Positions 1 through 11,360 of a DNA stretch of 64,000 nt are shown piece after piece. Each line of letters begins with the position of its first letter. Position 1 is the stretch's first letter. A program made the translations under genes and the position numbers. This DNA is from Porphyra umbilicalis (lineage: Eukaryota > Rhodophyta > Bangiophyceae > Bangiales > Bangiaceae): assembly GCA_002049455.2 (NCBI GenBank), contig KV918765.1, positions 494,092 through 558,091 of the forward strand. The letters run 5' to 3'. The notes below the pieces were generated by a model. The model saw nothing but the letters and a program-made list of their open reading frames with translations, was not told where the DNA came from and made no database searches.

Positions 1-276
1 CTGCCAACGGGCACGTCCCGGAGCGCCGCCTCAAAAACGCGCGATCCGTCGAGTCCCCCGCCGACGGGTCGTCCACCTACAAGTCTGCTGGGGGATGAAG
101 AGCACGGCCGGCGCGGCGCACGTGGCGGCGTAAATCGTCTCTGCCAGCCGCTGCTGGGGGGTGCGCGCCCCAGCCCCACGTGTCAGCGACACAAAGCCCG
201 CGTCATAGATCGGCATTGGTGTCAGCGCATGCAGAACGGCACCCGCGACGGTGCCTGGGCACATCCCTCGTCCCCG

Positions 277-1826
277 TCAATGAGCAGTCGCTGGGGCAAA
301 ATGGGAGGCCGTGGCCAAGGCTCTGAACCCAGTGTCCGCGCCGCACCCAACCGCCGCTGCGGCGGCGCAACGCCCAGGCACCGACCGGAGCCGCTGGACG
401 GGAAAGTGGCGAATGAGAAACGCCCGCACGTCGGCCAGCGTCGATGCCAGCAGCGGCGCCACGCGTTTCGGGAGCGGCCGCCGCAGGGGCGGCGGCGCCC
501 CGAGCCGCGTGGACTGTTCGCGCCGGTAGAGGGTGTCCTGCCAGTCGACACGCACGTCGACAGTGTCGTCGGCAGCCTCCTCAATCGAGTCGGGCCACCC
601 CGGAAACCGCCGCGCGAGGACGGTCGTGGCGGCGTCGTCACAGAGGCCCGCGAGCTCGGCCCCCGACCAGTCGTCGGTGTGGGCGGCGATCCAGGTCGCG
701 TCCGCGGCGTCCATGTGCACGCCCTCTGCGGCGGCCGACACGCGCATGATCGCCGCGCGGCCGGCCGCGTCGGGGAGCCCAAAGCGCAGCTCCGTACCAA
801 ACCGGCCGGGCCGACGAAACGCGCGATCGATCAGGTCGACACGGTTCGTCGCCGCAACAACCAACACCCGGTCCCGCCGCACCAACCCGTCCAGGAGTGC
901 CAACAGCGTGGCGATCATCGGGATCGACTCTTGGCGCCCGTCGGTGCGCGCGGCCGCGATTGCGTCAAACTCGTCGAAAAAAATGATGGACGGCTGCGCG
1001 GCGGTGGCGGCGTCAATCACACGCCCGACGCGCTGTTCGCCCTCACCAATAAACTTGGAGAGGAGCTCGCCACCATTGACGACCCACAGGGGCACCGTGG
1101 TGCCCCCATTGAGCGCCTTGGCACGGCCCGCCAGCAGGCGGACGGCCAGCGTCTTGCCCGTCCCGGGGGGCCCGTCAACAAAACCCCATTCTTGGTCGAG
1201 GCCCCCGCCGCCCGTCGCGCGTCGGGCATCAGGAGGACGGCGAGGGCGACTTTGAGGGCGTCCACGTTGGCCGCTTGGCCGGCAAGCGCGTCCCATCCCG
1301 GCGTATCGTCGGGCAGTTGCAGCGGCTCGGGCGGTGGCGTCGTCGACCGCGGCGAGTCGGGGGACGCGCGGCGCCCGGCGTCGGGCGTGCGGGTGCGGTG
1401 GCGCTGCCGTCGCTGCGGCGGTGGCTGCTCCTCCTCCTGGTGCTGTGGACGCGGAGGGGGCGGGCCAGCCAACAACGAACAAAAGGAACCATAATACATC
1501 GCCGAGAGGTTCTGGGCGCCGCCCGTGGCAGGTGATCGGGGGGGGGGGTGGTGGGCGGGGCCTCGGGCGGGGCCTCGGTGCGCCTGCCACCCCGAGCGCC
1601 GGCACCTCGGCCGGCAGCGGGGGGGGTGCAGGCGGGCGCGCCCCGGCAGACGACAGCGGGAGGCGCCCAAGGCCGGCGGCGACGGCCCGCCGGCCCCCCC
1701 TGCCCCGAGCGGGCGCGGCCGCGCCGCCCACGCCGCGCCGACCAGCGCCGGGGGGGGGGGCACCCCAGCGCCCGCGCGGTCGCCACCGGCACCGTCATCT
1801 CGCGTGGCATGCGCCTTGCCGACCAT
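277..1826 (-). CDS. AAA+ ATPase, Cdc48/ATAD2-like, frameshifted inside Walker A
   Basis: The N-terminal half is Pro/Arg-rich and low in complexity. The AAA module follows: lead-in DTPGWDALAGQ, Walker A GPPGTGKT, Walker B IIFFDEFDAI, sensor-1 AATNR and an arginine-finger-like RRPGRF. This is a type II AAA+ ATPase of the Cdc48/ATAD2 class, a family that remodels protein or chromatin complexes using ATP. The two halves lie in different frames. The switch falls at a run of six G (1165-1170) exactly in the Walker A codons, so the module reads through only if one base is gained or lost there. The chosen ATG at 1826 is the first Met after a 29-C leader and sits about 175 bp below a TATA box. The stop is TGA at 277-279. 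The gene points away from the ParB/methylase cluster but shares its promoter style, so I group them tentatively. It could be a real frameshifted pseudogene or a homopolymer read error. Confidence 0.75.
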
Positions 1827-1860
1827 GTTGGCAAGCGAGGCGAGCCGCCGCCACGTCACA

Positions 1861-1861
<1 letters not shown>

Positions 1862-1890
<29 letters not shown>
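1862..1890 (-). repeat. 29-nt C-run (sense strand) before the AAA+ ORF
   Basis: Uninterrupted 29 G on plus, so poly-C in the transcript of the leftward AAA+ gene, 35 nt before its ATG. It is the longest homopolymer in the window. Equivalent C-runs precede the methylase (8970-8994), the second ParB gene (12238-12256) and the secreted-protein gene (46365-46378). Confidence 0.8.
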
Positions 1891-1894
<4 letters not shown>

Positions 1895-2000
1895 CGACCG
1901 ACGAGGCCACGGGGGCAGTGGGGGTGGGGTGGGAGGAGGGTGTCGCTGCCTGGACCACCGCGCTGTCCGTCTCTTGCCCCGACCCGCAGCGCCAACCAAT

Positions 2001-2008
2001 CATTTATA
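2001..2008 (-). promoter_or_regulatory. TATA box of the AAA+ ATPase gene
   Basis: TATAAATG reads on the minus strand about 175 bp upstream of the proposed ATG (1826), with an ATTGG element just outside it. The spacing closely matches the TATA-to-ATG distance of the ParB/methylase gene (9136-9143 to 8968). Confidence 0.5.
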
Positions 2009-2039
2009 GGGGCTCGCGCCCGCGGGACGACCAATTGCG

Positions 2040-3110
2040 ATAGACCGACAGCCCAGTCTCATCAACAGGAATGCAGCCGTGCCCCACACCAGAAACCACA
2101 ACCGCCAGTCCCGTGGGCCCTGTGGCAGAGCCGTTCAATACCACAGTCGGTGTTTGCACCCACCACCCATATAATACCGTACTGTCTGTCCCTGGCGCAA
2201 TTCTGGATCAGTGACGCAAAGCTGGATCACCGGAATCGTCGATTCCAGCTCATTTGCCCGGTTTGATACCGCTTTTTCTCTCTACTGTAGCGCTGCTACA
2301 AAAAGACAACAGCGGCGGGAGAAAAAATATGCCAACAGAAAGCCCAGAGGAAGGCGCATCCTTTGCTGTTGTTATTGCTGATCCCCAATTCTGCTGTCTG
2401 TAAAGATCGGGCCGGACGTGCACTGCTGTCGGGCTGCTCGACCAATGAGAGATCTGCATTCTTTGCCGTTCCACCACCATTCCTGGGCGATGAGGACAGA
2501 ATTGGGGGGTCAGCACTATGTGCCCTCGTATGCTCGAAAAAAAACAGAGACGGTCGGGGTGGCGATGGTGGAGGAGGCCGTCCTGTTGGCGTCAAGTGCC
2601 CGTACCATGGCAGATCCGACCGATCGACCACCACAAACCGTTGATCCGGCGCGTTGGTGATCGGGGGCACTACTCCTCCCGGCTGGCACTCATCCGCGAG
2701 CGCACACGTTCTCGCCGTCTCGTCCACTCGTTGCTGCAGAGTGCCCGCGCGCGCGCCCTCCCGTCAACGCCCCCTGTCTGTGCCAGGGACAGGAGCCTCT
2801 CAGTCCACAGGTGGGCACCCGGTCGTGCCCGAGGGCCGACTGGGGCGGTCTCCTCGCCCTTTGTAACCGGTGGCAGTGCCGCTCAACGGCCACGACTCAT
2901 CTGTCACCGACCACCACACCACCACCGCACCACGACCACCCATTCCCGCCCCCTGCTCACTGGTTCCTCCACCACGCAACGCGTCTTGAGTGCGCTGAGG
3001 GTCATTCTACACCAGCCCAAACGCCCCGAACGTCGGAACGCTAAACGGCCATATCGACATCCCATTGGGCCACGTGGCCTCGGCTGGGATGCTTGGCCGA
3101 TGGAATTTCA
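2040..3110. other. Intergenic stretch with repeat fragments
   Basis: No convincing gene. It includes 2186-2210, a 25-nt block found exactly again at 23472-23496 (core CCTGGCGCAATTCTGGATCA), so both places carry the end of one dispersed element. Confidence 0.5.
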
Positions 3111-3123
3111 ATATGCGGCAGAC

Positions 3124-4190
3124 GCGTATCCTAGTGCTACCCAAATGCGCGTCAACAGGGGGTGGTGTGGGCAGCGTTTGCAAGGGCGGCGCCGTGGATA
3201 AAATCGGGGAGCACAAAAGGCACGAAAACTCGAGAGCAAAAGCGGTGACGCAGCACTCCCACAAGCAACACCCCGACCAGGGGTGGTGCTCATAGAAACG
3301 CTGCGTCGTGCCGGAGGCTGCGCCACCGCCCGCTAGCCGGTGCCGGCTACTGGTTCTATACCCTCAAACGGTGTCTGCACAGGCCCCACCCCCCCGCTCG
3401 TGGGCGTCCCCAGAGGGGGGAGGGGGCCTTCGACAGGCACCCAACAGGCTGACAACGGGGGGGCACGCGTCCACACCCCCCGGGTGCCAGCAACACAGCA
3501 AAGGCCCAGCGCCCTAGGGGCTGCCCGGGGCCCTCCGGCGCCCCTACGTAGGCGCCGGGTCAAACATCAAGACGACGACGGGTCCTCCCCAAGCGGGTCG
3601 GCCCGTCAAATCAGACAACAACCGCAACGTGGCGCCGCCCGGCCCACCACCGCGGCGCGCAATCCAGTCAATCAGACGCCGCGCGCGGTCCCACCACACC
3701 GCCGCGCCCCGTCATTGGCCACCGCCGAGGGCCCCCATCACGCCGTGCGCGAGGTTGACGCCATGGCTGACAGTGGCACGAATCGTAGATTCACAGGCAC
3801 CTCGCCCGTGCGAGTGGCTCGGCCGCTCGCAATGACCAACGACACACACACACGAGCAGCAAGGCGCTGGGGGGTCATGAGCACCCCTCGTGTGGGGTTG
3901 ACGACTTCCAGTGCCTCTGTCTGTCCGCCCACAATTCCATTTGTATTTGTTACCTGGCCAAGGCGGGCAAAGCTTATCGGATTATCCGGTGAGAACAGAG
4001 GCATGGACATCTGGGAGCAAAAGTACAAAGACTTTGATCTACCACCGTGTTGTCGCTGCTGGTGCAGGTCCCACTGGGCCGCCTACAGTGAGCGCGCCGA
4101 GGGTGTCGTCAGACGCCACATTCGCCCGGTGCCATTCGACTGAACAGCGGGCCCGCCGGATCCCATCGTATGCTTGACACACAGTACACA
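3124..4190 (+). repeat. Dispersed repeat R1, long copy
   Basis: The blocks at about 3145-3195 and 3790-4190 match 11,430-11,865 in the same order and orientation. The present copy has about 590 extra bases (about 3200-3790) at the point where the other is contiguous. The right part contains ATTATCCGGTGAGAAC (core copy 1). No protein can be assigned. The shorter copy is likely an internal-deletion derivative, or this one carries an insertion. Confidence 0.6.
3974..4024 (+). repeat. ATTATCCGGTGAGAAC repeat, copy 1
   Basis: One of five same-direction copies of a roughly 50-bp module: a GTATTTGT-like stretch, then (C/T)CGGA(T/C)TATCCGGTGAGAA, then GGTCATCTGG(N)AAA and AAGTA. The other copies are near 9335, 11676, 16346 and 21261. 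Confidence 0.65.
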
Positions 4191-4800
4191 CAGGGTCGGC
4201 CGCGTGGTCGAAATTGCCACAACAAATGACAGCTGGCGCGTTTACAATACCCTGTTGTTCGTTTTTTGTTTGAGATGCACAAATGTCTCGCACACAGTCA
4301 CAGTACGGCCCCGAATTGCCCAAATGGGGCGCGTGTAACAAGGTAAGGCTTTTAGTGTGCGGAGACACCGTTCCGGGGCAAAGATTCACAAAGGGGGGGG
4401 GGTGCGTGATTGGAACGGCGTGCGTTCGTGGGTGGCTTGAGCTCTCCAGGTGTGTGGTTTTCAGGGTGTAGAGCGGCATCGGGCAAAGGTGTAGGCGTCT
4501 CAACCGACTCGAAGCCATTCCCCACAGCTCCACCTCTGTTGTTTGAGGATTGCAATGATGTTACCGCCACAACGTTTTGTTGAGGATCAGCCATACAGAT
4601 GATCCTCACACTGCTGTGGCCTACTCCTCCCACCATTCACACGCCGCGTGCACTGGCTGTACGGTCAGTCCGAGTGACCATAATCGTCCAATCAAGGCTG
4701 TTGTATGCTGAAACGTGAGCGGCCGACGCGGCCGTCCAAGCTATGTTGCAACCTACACCCACACCGACGACACGCACGCACAACACACACACAGTCGATC
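4191..4800. other. Intergenic, no gene seen
   Basis: I see no supported gene in this stretch between repeat R1 and the 3' end of the methylase/SET gene. Base composition is less GC-rich than the flanking genes. It has a short ACACAC-rich run near 4770-4795. Confidence 0.5.
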
Positions 4801-4821
4801 TCTCCCTCTCACGGGCCCGCG

Positions 4822-7800
4822 TCACGCCGATTGGGGCGTCGTGCCAGAGGACGCTGCGAGCATCGCGTTGACTCGACCCCAATCAAAGTCGGCCCCATAG
4901 TCGAGAAACAGCTCCTCCCCAAAGGCGACGTCCGCCGTGGCCACACCGTCAACAGGTCGGGGTGCACCATGTCGGACGGGCACTTGAGGGGCCGCAAGCG
5001 CAGGTGCACGTTGGGCTTGCGGGAGAGCGTCGAGCCGTCCGCTTGAAAGTTGACCTTTCGGCGCCACTAACCGCCCCATAGTGGTTGATGTAGCCACACG
5101 CGCAGCCGACAGACGGGACGAGCCAAACCTTGGGCGGCGGCGGAGCACCGCGCCGCGCCTTGAGCGGCACCAAGTGCGCATTGCGGCTAAACGTCTGGTG
5201 GGTGATGCGGGCCGTCCCCCTCATCGTGCCATACGGTCTGTGGGGGTGGTCTTGCAACGTCTTCAGACGGAGGTCCTTAAAGACGAGCCCCCCCCACATG
5301 GACCCAACCTGGTCCCCGACGCGCAAGCCGCCGGGGTGGCTGACAAAGACGCCCAAGCCACCAAAGGGGACGCCCGACGAGGCGACGCGCACCCGACATG
5401 CGGTCGCGTCCGCAGCTCGCACAGTGGCCGTGTCGGCACACTCGAAAACCGCCCGCATCTGCTGCGGCCAGTCGTGCACCGGCTGGACGAGGAGGTCGTC
5501 GAGGCCCTTGACGGTAAAGAAGTCGTTTGGCACAGTGGTGGCCAGGGAGACGAGAAAGTGGACGATGTGTGTCGGCACCCGGGTGTGTGCCGACTCGCCG
5601 GCTTTCAGGGTCAATGCCGACAACAGCCACTTGGTCGACGACGAGGGCTGAGGGCGACGCGCCGCGAGCTCGGCGGCCACCCTTTCCACAGCGTCGAGCA
5701 GCTGCGGTGTCACCCCACCTGCACCTTGATTCGCCTTGGCCCAGTCGACAAACGCAAAGTAGGTGCGACGACGCGCGGCCTTGACGACCACGTCGTCGAC
5801 GTCGCAGCCGTAAAACGTGCGTCGCGTCTGCACACACGCGACCGCCGTCGTGCCCGTCCCCATAAACAGGTCGAGGACCGAGTCACCCGGGTGAGAAAAG
5901 CGGGACACTAGCTCCCGCACGCACCCGACCGACTTTTGCTCGGGGCGCAACCACTTGCCGTCCTCGTTGTACACAATCTCCAACGGGCCAGGCGGAGCGA
6001 CGTTGGTGATCGCGTTGCAGTGGGCGGGCAGGGGAGACGAGGTGTGGTTGTGATTCTTATAGCTCACCATGCGATGCGTCCCGGCGCCGCCGCCCTTACG
6101 CGTCGCGTGGATGGCCTTGTCCACCCAATTGGCCAGCGTCGTGCTGGAGCGACCACCCCCACCGCCGTTGGACGACACTGAGACCATGGAGCACGGGTCG
6201 ACGCTCCACTCGGGCTCGCTCCGACCCTTCAGCGCCGTCGCCGTCCGTAGGTTGGACAGGATGGCATGCCACTTGGGAAACTGCAAGTCGGAACACTGGA
6301 TGATGAGCTGGCCGCCGTGACGCACCATCCCAGTCACGTCGCGCGCCACCGCCAGCATGTCCCGCTCCGACAGCCGGTCATGGGCAGAGTTGGGTTCCCC
6401 GCGCTCCAGCCGTGTGCCGTAGGGCGGGTCCAAGTACGCCAGTTGAATCTTGTTCTTGAGGTTGGCCGTGGGGAACTGCCAAAAGTTGCACGATACCATA
6501 TGGACACGCGCCGCGAGGGCGCCCTCAATGAGACGCACGTCGGCGACGCTGACGGCAGAGAATGGTCGGCCGTCGGCCACGGCATCGAGTATGTCCGAAG
6601 AGGGCGCCCCATCGGCCAACTTGGCGGGCGCCTCGTCGTCCAGCCACAGTTCCCGCAGGGAGGGCACAAGGACGGGCACCACGCCACCAACGAGAGCCGA
6701 CTCGTGGGGGAGAAAGGAGCAGACGCTCACCTTGCCCCTGTCCGTTTGCCGCGACAGCGGCTCGTACGTCGCGGACCACAACTCTGGGGACCCCAACACG
6801 TCGCTCATGTGCCGCGCGTACTGCGCCGCCGCCTTGCGCAGCAGCCGATCGTCGTCGGGGGAGTTGGTAAAGGTCGCCAGCGCCACGGGGTCGACCACGT
6901 CGGGGTCCATGGACGTTGGCAGACCATGGAAGAGGCGGTACCGCTGGCACCGCGGGGAGAAGCCATCCGAAGGGTGCAACAAGGGCTTCAACTTGCACTC
7001 CTCGGCGCACCACACCAAGTACGGCCAAAACATCGTCATGGCGTCTGCGTAGCCACACTTGGCCGCGACAACGTCCCAGGACCGGTTGACGATCATGGCG
7101 GCGTACGACACGCGCACAGTCCGCACGTCGCGCTCGACAACAGCGCCGGGGGTTTTCGACGCTGCCGCACCGGCCACTGACTTTCCCTTGGCAGACGCCG
7201 ACAGCCGCTTTTGCTTCTTGGCCGACAACGTCTGGCCCGTACCACGCCCCCGGGTGGTACCGTCCCCGTCGTCGTCGCCGTCGGGGTGCGCCTTCCCCTC
7301 GCGCACGTCTGCCATGAGCTGCAAAACGAGCCACACGCGCTCGTCCAAGGTGCTCAGGGGGCCGATGACCGGGTCGAGCGGGTCGTCCAACAGCTCCGGC
7401 ACCGCGCCCCCTGCCGCCGACCCCGCGGCGGTGGCAGACGCAGGTGCGCCCCGATCACGAGGCACCAAACCGTCGCCTTGATCGTCCTCATCCGCGTCCA
7501 TGTCCGCGGCCTTGCGCTTGATACCCTTTCCGGTCCCCGGCATCGGCAACAGATGCTTGCTCTGCTTCTTGGCCGCAGCGCGTCGCACCTTGTCGATACC
7601 CGCCTGCCCCTCATCCGGCCGCGTCTGGATGTAGCTGACCATCACCTGCCACCGACGGAGGGCGCCCGCAACGGCGGCCGTGTGTGCTGCACCCTTTTCC
7701 GTCCGTCGAGGCGTCGCGGCGAGTGCGGCAAGGCGGTCCCGCATAGCCATCTCACGACGCCCGCTGCTCACCTTGGGCCACGCAAAGCCGCTCAAGTCCC

Positions 7801-8968
7801 GCCACTGCAGGGCCACCGGATATCGACAAACCAACGCGTCAACCCGGACGCGCGGCGTCCGGTCCGGCGGTCGGTCGCGGACGATCACACCCAACCCGCC
7901 GACGGACGACACGAACCCAGGGGCGGGCACAGGGGTGGCCACCCGCGAGCTGGGACCGCCCCCGGTGGCCGCCGACGCGTCTGTCGGAGCGACCGGCGGC
8001 GCCTGCTCCGCCGGCCCGTCAGCGTCGACCAGCACATCCTGCAGCTGCTCCAAACGGTGGCTCATGAAGAGCAGGAGCTCCCACAAGCGCGTGTCCACGG
8101 GGGTGCCCCCCGCACTCCGCGCACGGTGCAGGTTCCACGTCACCCAGGCCTTGCACCACATGAGGACGGCGTACCACAAGTACGTGCGCTCCTGACTCAA
8201 CTTGGCGAGCAGAGCCCTGCTTGACGTTGACGTCGGTGCCATGGCCGTCACCCTGGTCCTGAGTTGCACAATCGACACTTTTGGCCAGAAGGCAGCTCGC
8301 GCAGCGTCGCTCGGGAGCTCTGCGAGTCGCTCGTTCACCACCTCGTCTCGCACGACGACCGCCGCAAGGACCACGTCCATGGCGGCCATGGCCTTGACAT
8401 TCTCGGCCACCCACTGCAAACCAATGGCTTCAACGATGCGGCTACCGTCGCGCGGGTTCGCAGCAGACGCTTGGGAGACGGCGTCCTTTGCCAAGAGCAT
8501 CGGGAGGCGGTGGAACCCGTCGGCAAACGTGCCGTTCCTAGCGCCGCGGAGCGCCGCCTCGAAGCGGGCGTGCCCCGACACGAGCACCACGGCGTCCTCC
8601 CCCTCCACCTTGCGGCCAGCGCATGGCGCTTGGGCGTACTCCTTGAGGGAGGTCACGCCCACGTCGACCACGTGCTCGTCGTGTACAGGCCGTATGTCCG
8701 TCCAGTAGCGCACCATGGAGAGGTGCACCCAACAGGTGGCGTTGGGCGACTGCTCTCGCCAGTTGGCAATCGGAACACCCTCAACGTCCGTCACCAGCGC
8801 CTCGTCCTGTGCACGGGCTGGGCGCACAACCGCAGCCCGAGGGCCGTCGGGCGGCACCGTCGGCGCCCCATGAGGGACCCCCGTCGGCGTAACTGTCGCG
8901 GGCGCCACCGTCTCGGCGGGTGGCCCGGCCGCCGGGACGCGTGGCGTGGGCATGGCACGCGCGGGCAT
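4822..8968 (-). CDS. ParB-like / beta-class DNA methyltransferase / SET fusion (SET part frameshifted)
   Basis: Very large protein of about 1,380 residues. Around residues 60-160 a ParB/Srx-like region ends in VVLVSGHARFEAAL, the domain that in bacteria and phages often precedes DNA methylases. The catalytic motif DPPYGTR lies near residue 845 and the AdoMet motif DLFMGTGTTA near 1033. This DPPY-before-FxGxG order defines beta-class N6-adenine/N4-cytosine methylases, and DPPY favours adenine. The C-terminus carries SET landmarks: GLGVFVS, a CxCGYINH segment and GEELFLDYG. The SET half is spread over three frames, with switches near 5075 and 4950, so the histone-methyltransferase part is probably dead while ParB plus methylase is one open frame. 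The ATG at 8968 directly follows a 25-C run and lies about 170 bp below a TATA box. The centre (about residues 540-720) is basic and low in complexity. Role inferred: self-modification or silencing control of the element. Confidence 0.85.
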
Positions 8969-8969
8969 A

Positions 8970-8994
8970 GGGGGGGGGGGGGGGGGGGGGGGGG
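8970..8994 (-). repeat. 25-nt C-run abutting the methylase start codon
   Basis: 25 G on plus. In the transcript it reads C25-T-ATG, so the homopolymer ends one base before the proposed start codon. Confidence 0.8.
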
Positions 8995-9135
8995 CGGCGA
9001 ACCGTCGAGCACCACGCCGACGCAAACTTTGCTGCCGCGGCACCGACACCCCAAAAGGCACGCAGTGTGGGGGGTCCCCGCGTGTCTCGGGACCGTGCGG
9101 CGAGCTCCGCCAGCGCAGGGCTCGACGAGGCAACG

Positions 9136-9143
9136 TATTTATA
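9136..9143 (-). promoter_or_regulatory. TATA box of the ParB/methylase gene
   Basis: TATAAATA on the minus strand, about 168 bp upstream of the ATG at 8968. The leader between them contains the 25-C run. Confidence 0.55.
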
Positions 9144-9332
9144 GTGGAAAACGACGCCCAGACCCAGGGTGGGACGACTCGGCCCGTTTGTGCGCGGAAC
9201 ACAGCCCGACGGTGGCTCGAACGCCGCGCGCGGGAGACGACGTGCGGGCGACCCGACAGATACGGGTTGCAACGGCGTCCCCATCCATGCAAAAAGTCCA
9301 CGTAATTGTCACCAAGCGACGCCGCCGGAACG

Positions 9333-9395
9333 CTCTCGGATTATCCGGTGAGAACAGCGTCACGGTCATCTGGCAAAACAAGTAGATCAAATTAC
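9333..9395 (+). repeat. ATTATCCGGTGAGAAC repeat, copy 2
   Basis: Nearly identical to copy 4 (16346) over about 110 bp, including flanks on both sides (GTCACCAAGC on the left, AATTACATTTGG on the right). It sits just upstream of the methylase promoter. Confidence 0.65.
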
Positions 9396-9526
9396 ATTTG
9401 GCGAACAACGCCTGTACCGTGGAGGGATTCCCACGTGTCTGCCGTGCGTGACAACCCGACGACGGTACGACCGTCCGCACTTGCTCTGGGGATCGCGCTA
9501 CGGTCCCCGCACGTCACTGGTACGGG

Positions 9527-9534
9527 GTGGTACT
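9527..9534 (+). repeat. hAT target-site duplication, left
   Basis: GTGGTACT, repeated exactly at 10468-10475 on the other side of the MITE. Confidence 0.85.
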
Positions 9535-10467
9535 CAGGGGCTGAGGTGGATAAGGAGTAGATATATCCGCACAGTATCTGGATATATCCAGTTCATGCCG
9601 TGCTGCGTATTCTTATGTACTCTGTCCATGACCGACGATTATATGTGCCTTATATTCTCTGAGTCAGGATATAATGTAATCAGAGTGGAGTACTTTGCCT
9701 GAGTTTATCCGACTCCCGGATCGGCTGTGGCTACCAACAGTCTGGGGCAGCCCTTGCGACGCCGCAGGCGAAAAGATGCCAATGTTGGCTACAGATATGC
9801 GATAGGGCTGGACCTCGCAAATAAGAGAAGAATGTGTCTGTCACACCTGAGCCGGATGCCCGGACCACGACGTGAAGGTGTTTGGGTATGCGCAGCATGA
9901 TCCTATCCCCTTCGCGTGAGAAGCAGCCCTGCCGCCCTGCTTCTCGTCGCATAAAAACTACGCCTCTTTGCTGTCACAACACCCTCCAGCGTCGACCACT
10001 GTTGCACCCCGACGAGCACTCGTCGTGACTTGGGGAGCACTGCCCGCAGCACCACAAATCTTTCTGTGTCCGACGACGAGATTGTAGCTTTTAGTTTGCA
10101 CGCTGGAATTGTGCCGGTACACCATACAACTCCAGTTTCCCAGGAGATTGAGACCACCTCAAAACGTACGTTGGCTGGCGCTAGACTGTGTTGGCGGCGT
10201 CGTCGGACAACCTCTCGTTGGTACATGCGTTGATCCCTATTTGCGCAGCAGTGTCCTCCTACGGAATATACTCACTGTAGGTACACAGATTATAATCGAA
10301 ATCGGAGCAATAACATATCCGAATATAATGCTGATCCTGAATCCGACGGACGAGGTCAGATCCGAATCCAGATACATGATATCATCAAAAACTCGAATCT
10401 GAGTGCACGTCAGCGCAACTGGAGTATATTCAGATTCTATGAAAAGTGACAGATTCAAAAGCCCCTG
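9535..10467. mobile_element. hAT-type MITE, copy A (933 bp)
   Basis: Begins CAGGGGCT and ends AGCCCCTG, the CAGGG...CCCTG terminal pattern of hAT elements, and is flanked by the perfect 8-bp duplication GTGGTACT. No transposase frame is present, so it is non-autonomous. It is the inverted, highly similar counterpart of the element at 25036-25990. Its base composition is far more AT-rich than its surroundings. Small ORFs inside it are also found in copy B only because the DNA is repeated. Confidence 0.9.
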
Positions 10468-10475
10468 GTGGTACT
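10468..10475 (+). repeat. hAT target-site duplication, right
   Basis: GTGGTACT, identical to 9527-9534. Confidence 0.85.
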
Positions 10476-11355
10476 CTGTATCTTGACGAGGTGCTTTCGG
10501 GGCTGTGACGTACGCAACACATCATCACTGGGCTGAAAAGTCGACCCGCACGGCATGAAGGACTTCGAGTGCCGATACGACCAGTTCATACTGGTATTTG
10601 TGTCTCTTCCCAGGACAAACACCGCCGACGCGCTGCGGTGCATCAAAGCGCTTCTCCGCTGCTGCGACGCCTGGACCGTGTGCGCACGCAAATGGACCCA
10701 AGATCGGACGTCAGTGAGGCCGATTCTGGACATAATTGTTCTCCCAGGTATATAGCAGCGTGCTATACAACGAAAGGTGCATCCCACGCATTATAATGTC
10801 TGGCGGCGACGCATGCTCAGGCCCAGCAGAGAGGGACACCAACGCCCCCGATGCCGAATGTCCCACTATAGAAAGAACCACCAACTCGCAGGCGTTCAGT
10901 CCATGCGCGCCGAGGCAAATTTGCACTGCATGTTGGAGCTTTGTCATGCGTGCAAAAGAGAGGTGCCAGTTTTTGTGGTACTTTTTGCGCCCTCGTTGAC
11001 GCATGCTTCTACGGTGGCCATGGGAGGCGTGCTCGACCAGGGAACGTTGTAAGAATGTACATGACGCATGCAGCCAGCCGGCTTGATCCGCCCTATCAAT
11101 TTGCGTGGACAGTATTTATCAGCTGAATCTTTGTTGCAACGGCTATTGTTGAGCTGGAAACCAGACGCAGACTTTCACCAGTGTCACGCAACCCACGCAC
11201 ATTCGGGCGCTTCTCGCACTCACAGGCCCTTTAATTCGATGTACCGCCGGAACACCCATGTCTGTCATCTGGGAGACTGGCTCCTGGAGGTCCATTTCCA
11301 CGCCCCCACATCGTTTCTGGGACTGGTGTTAGTGCATGATGTACGGTATCCTTTA
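10476..11355. other. Intergenic repeat debris
   Basis: No gene. Near 10,719-10,745 the block GCCGATTCTGGACATAATTG recurs inverted near 52,155-52,180, so a dispersed element ends here. A small hairpin (GTATATAGCAGCGTGCTATAC) lies at about 10,747-10,768. Confidence 0.45.
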
Positions 11356-11360
11356 GTGTC

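Noticed and set aside
9550-10460. Small ORFs within the hAT MITE (for example 10,237-10,458 minus, also seen in 25,101-25,472)
   Set aside because: Conserved between the two copies only because the DNA is repeated; no hAT transposase motif (RW, dimerisation domain) is visible.
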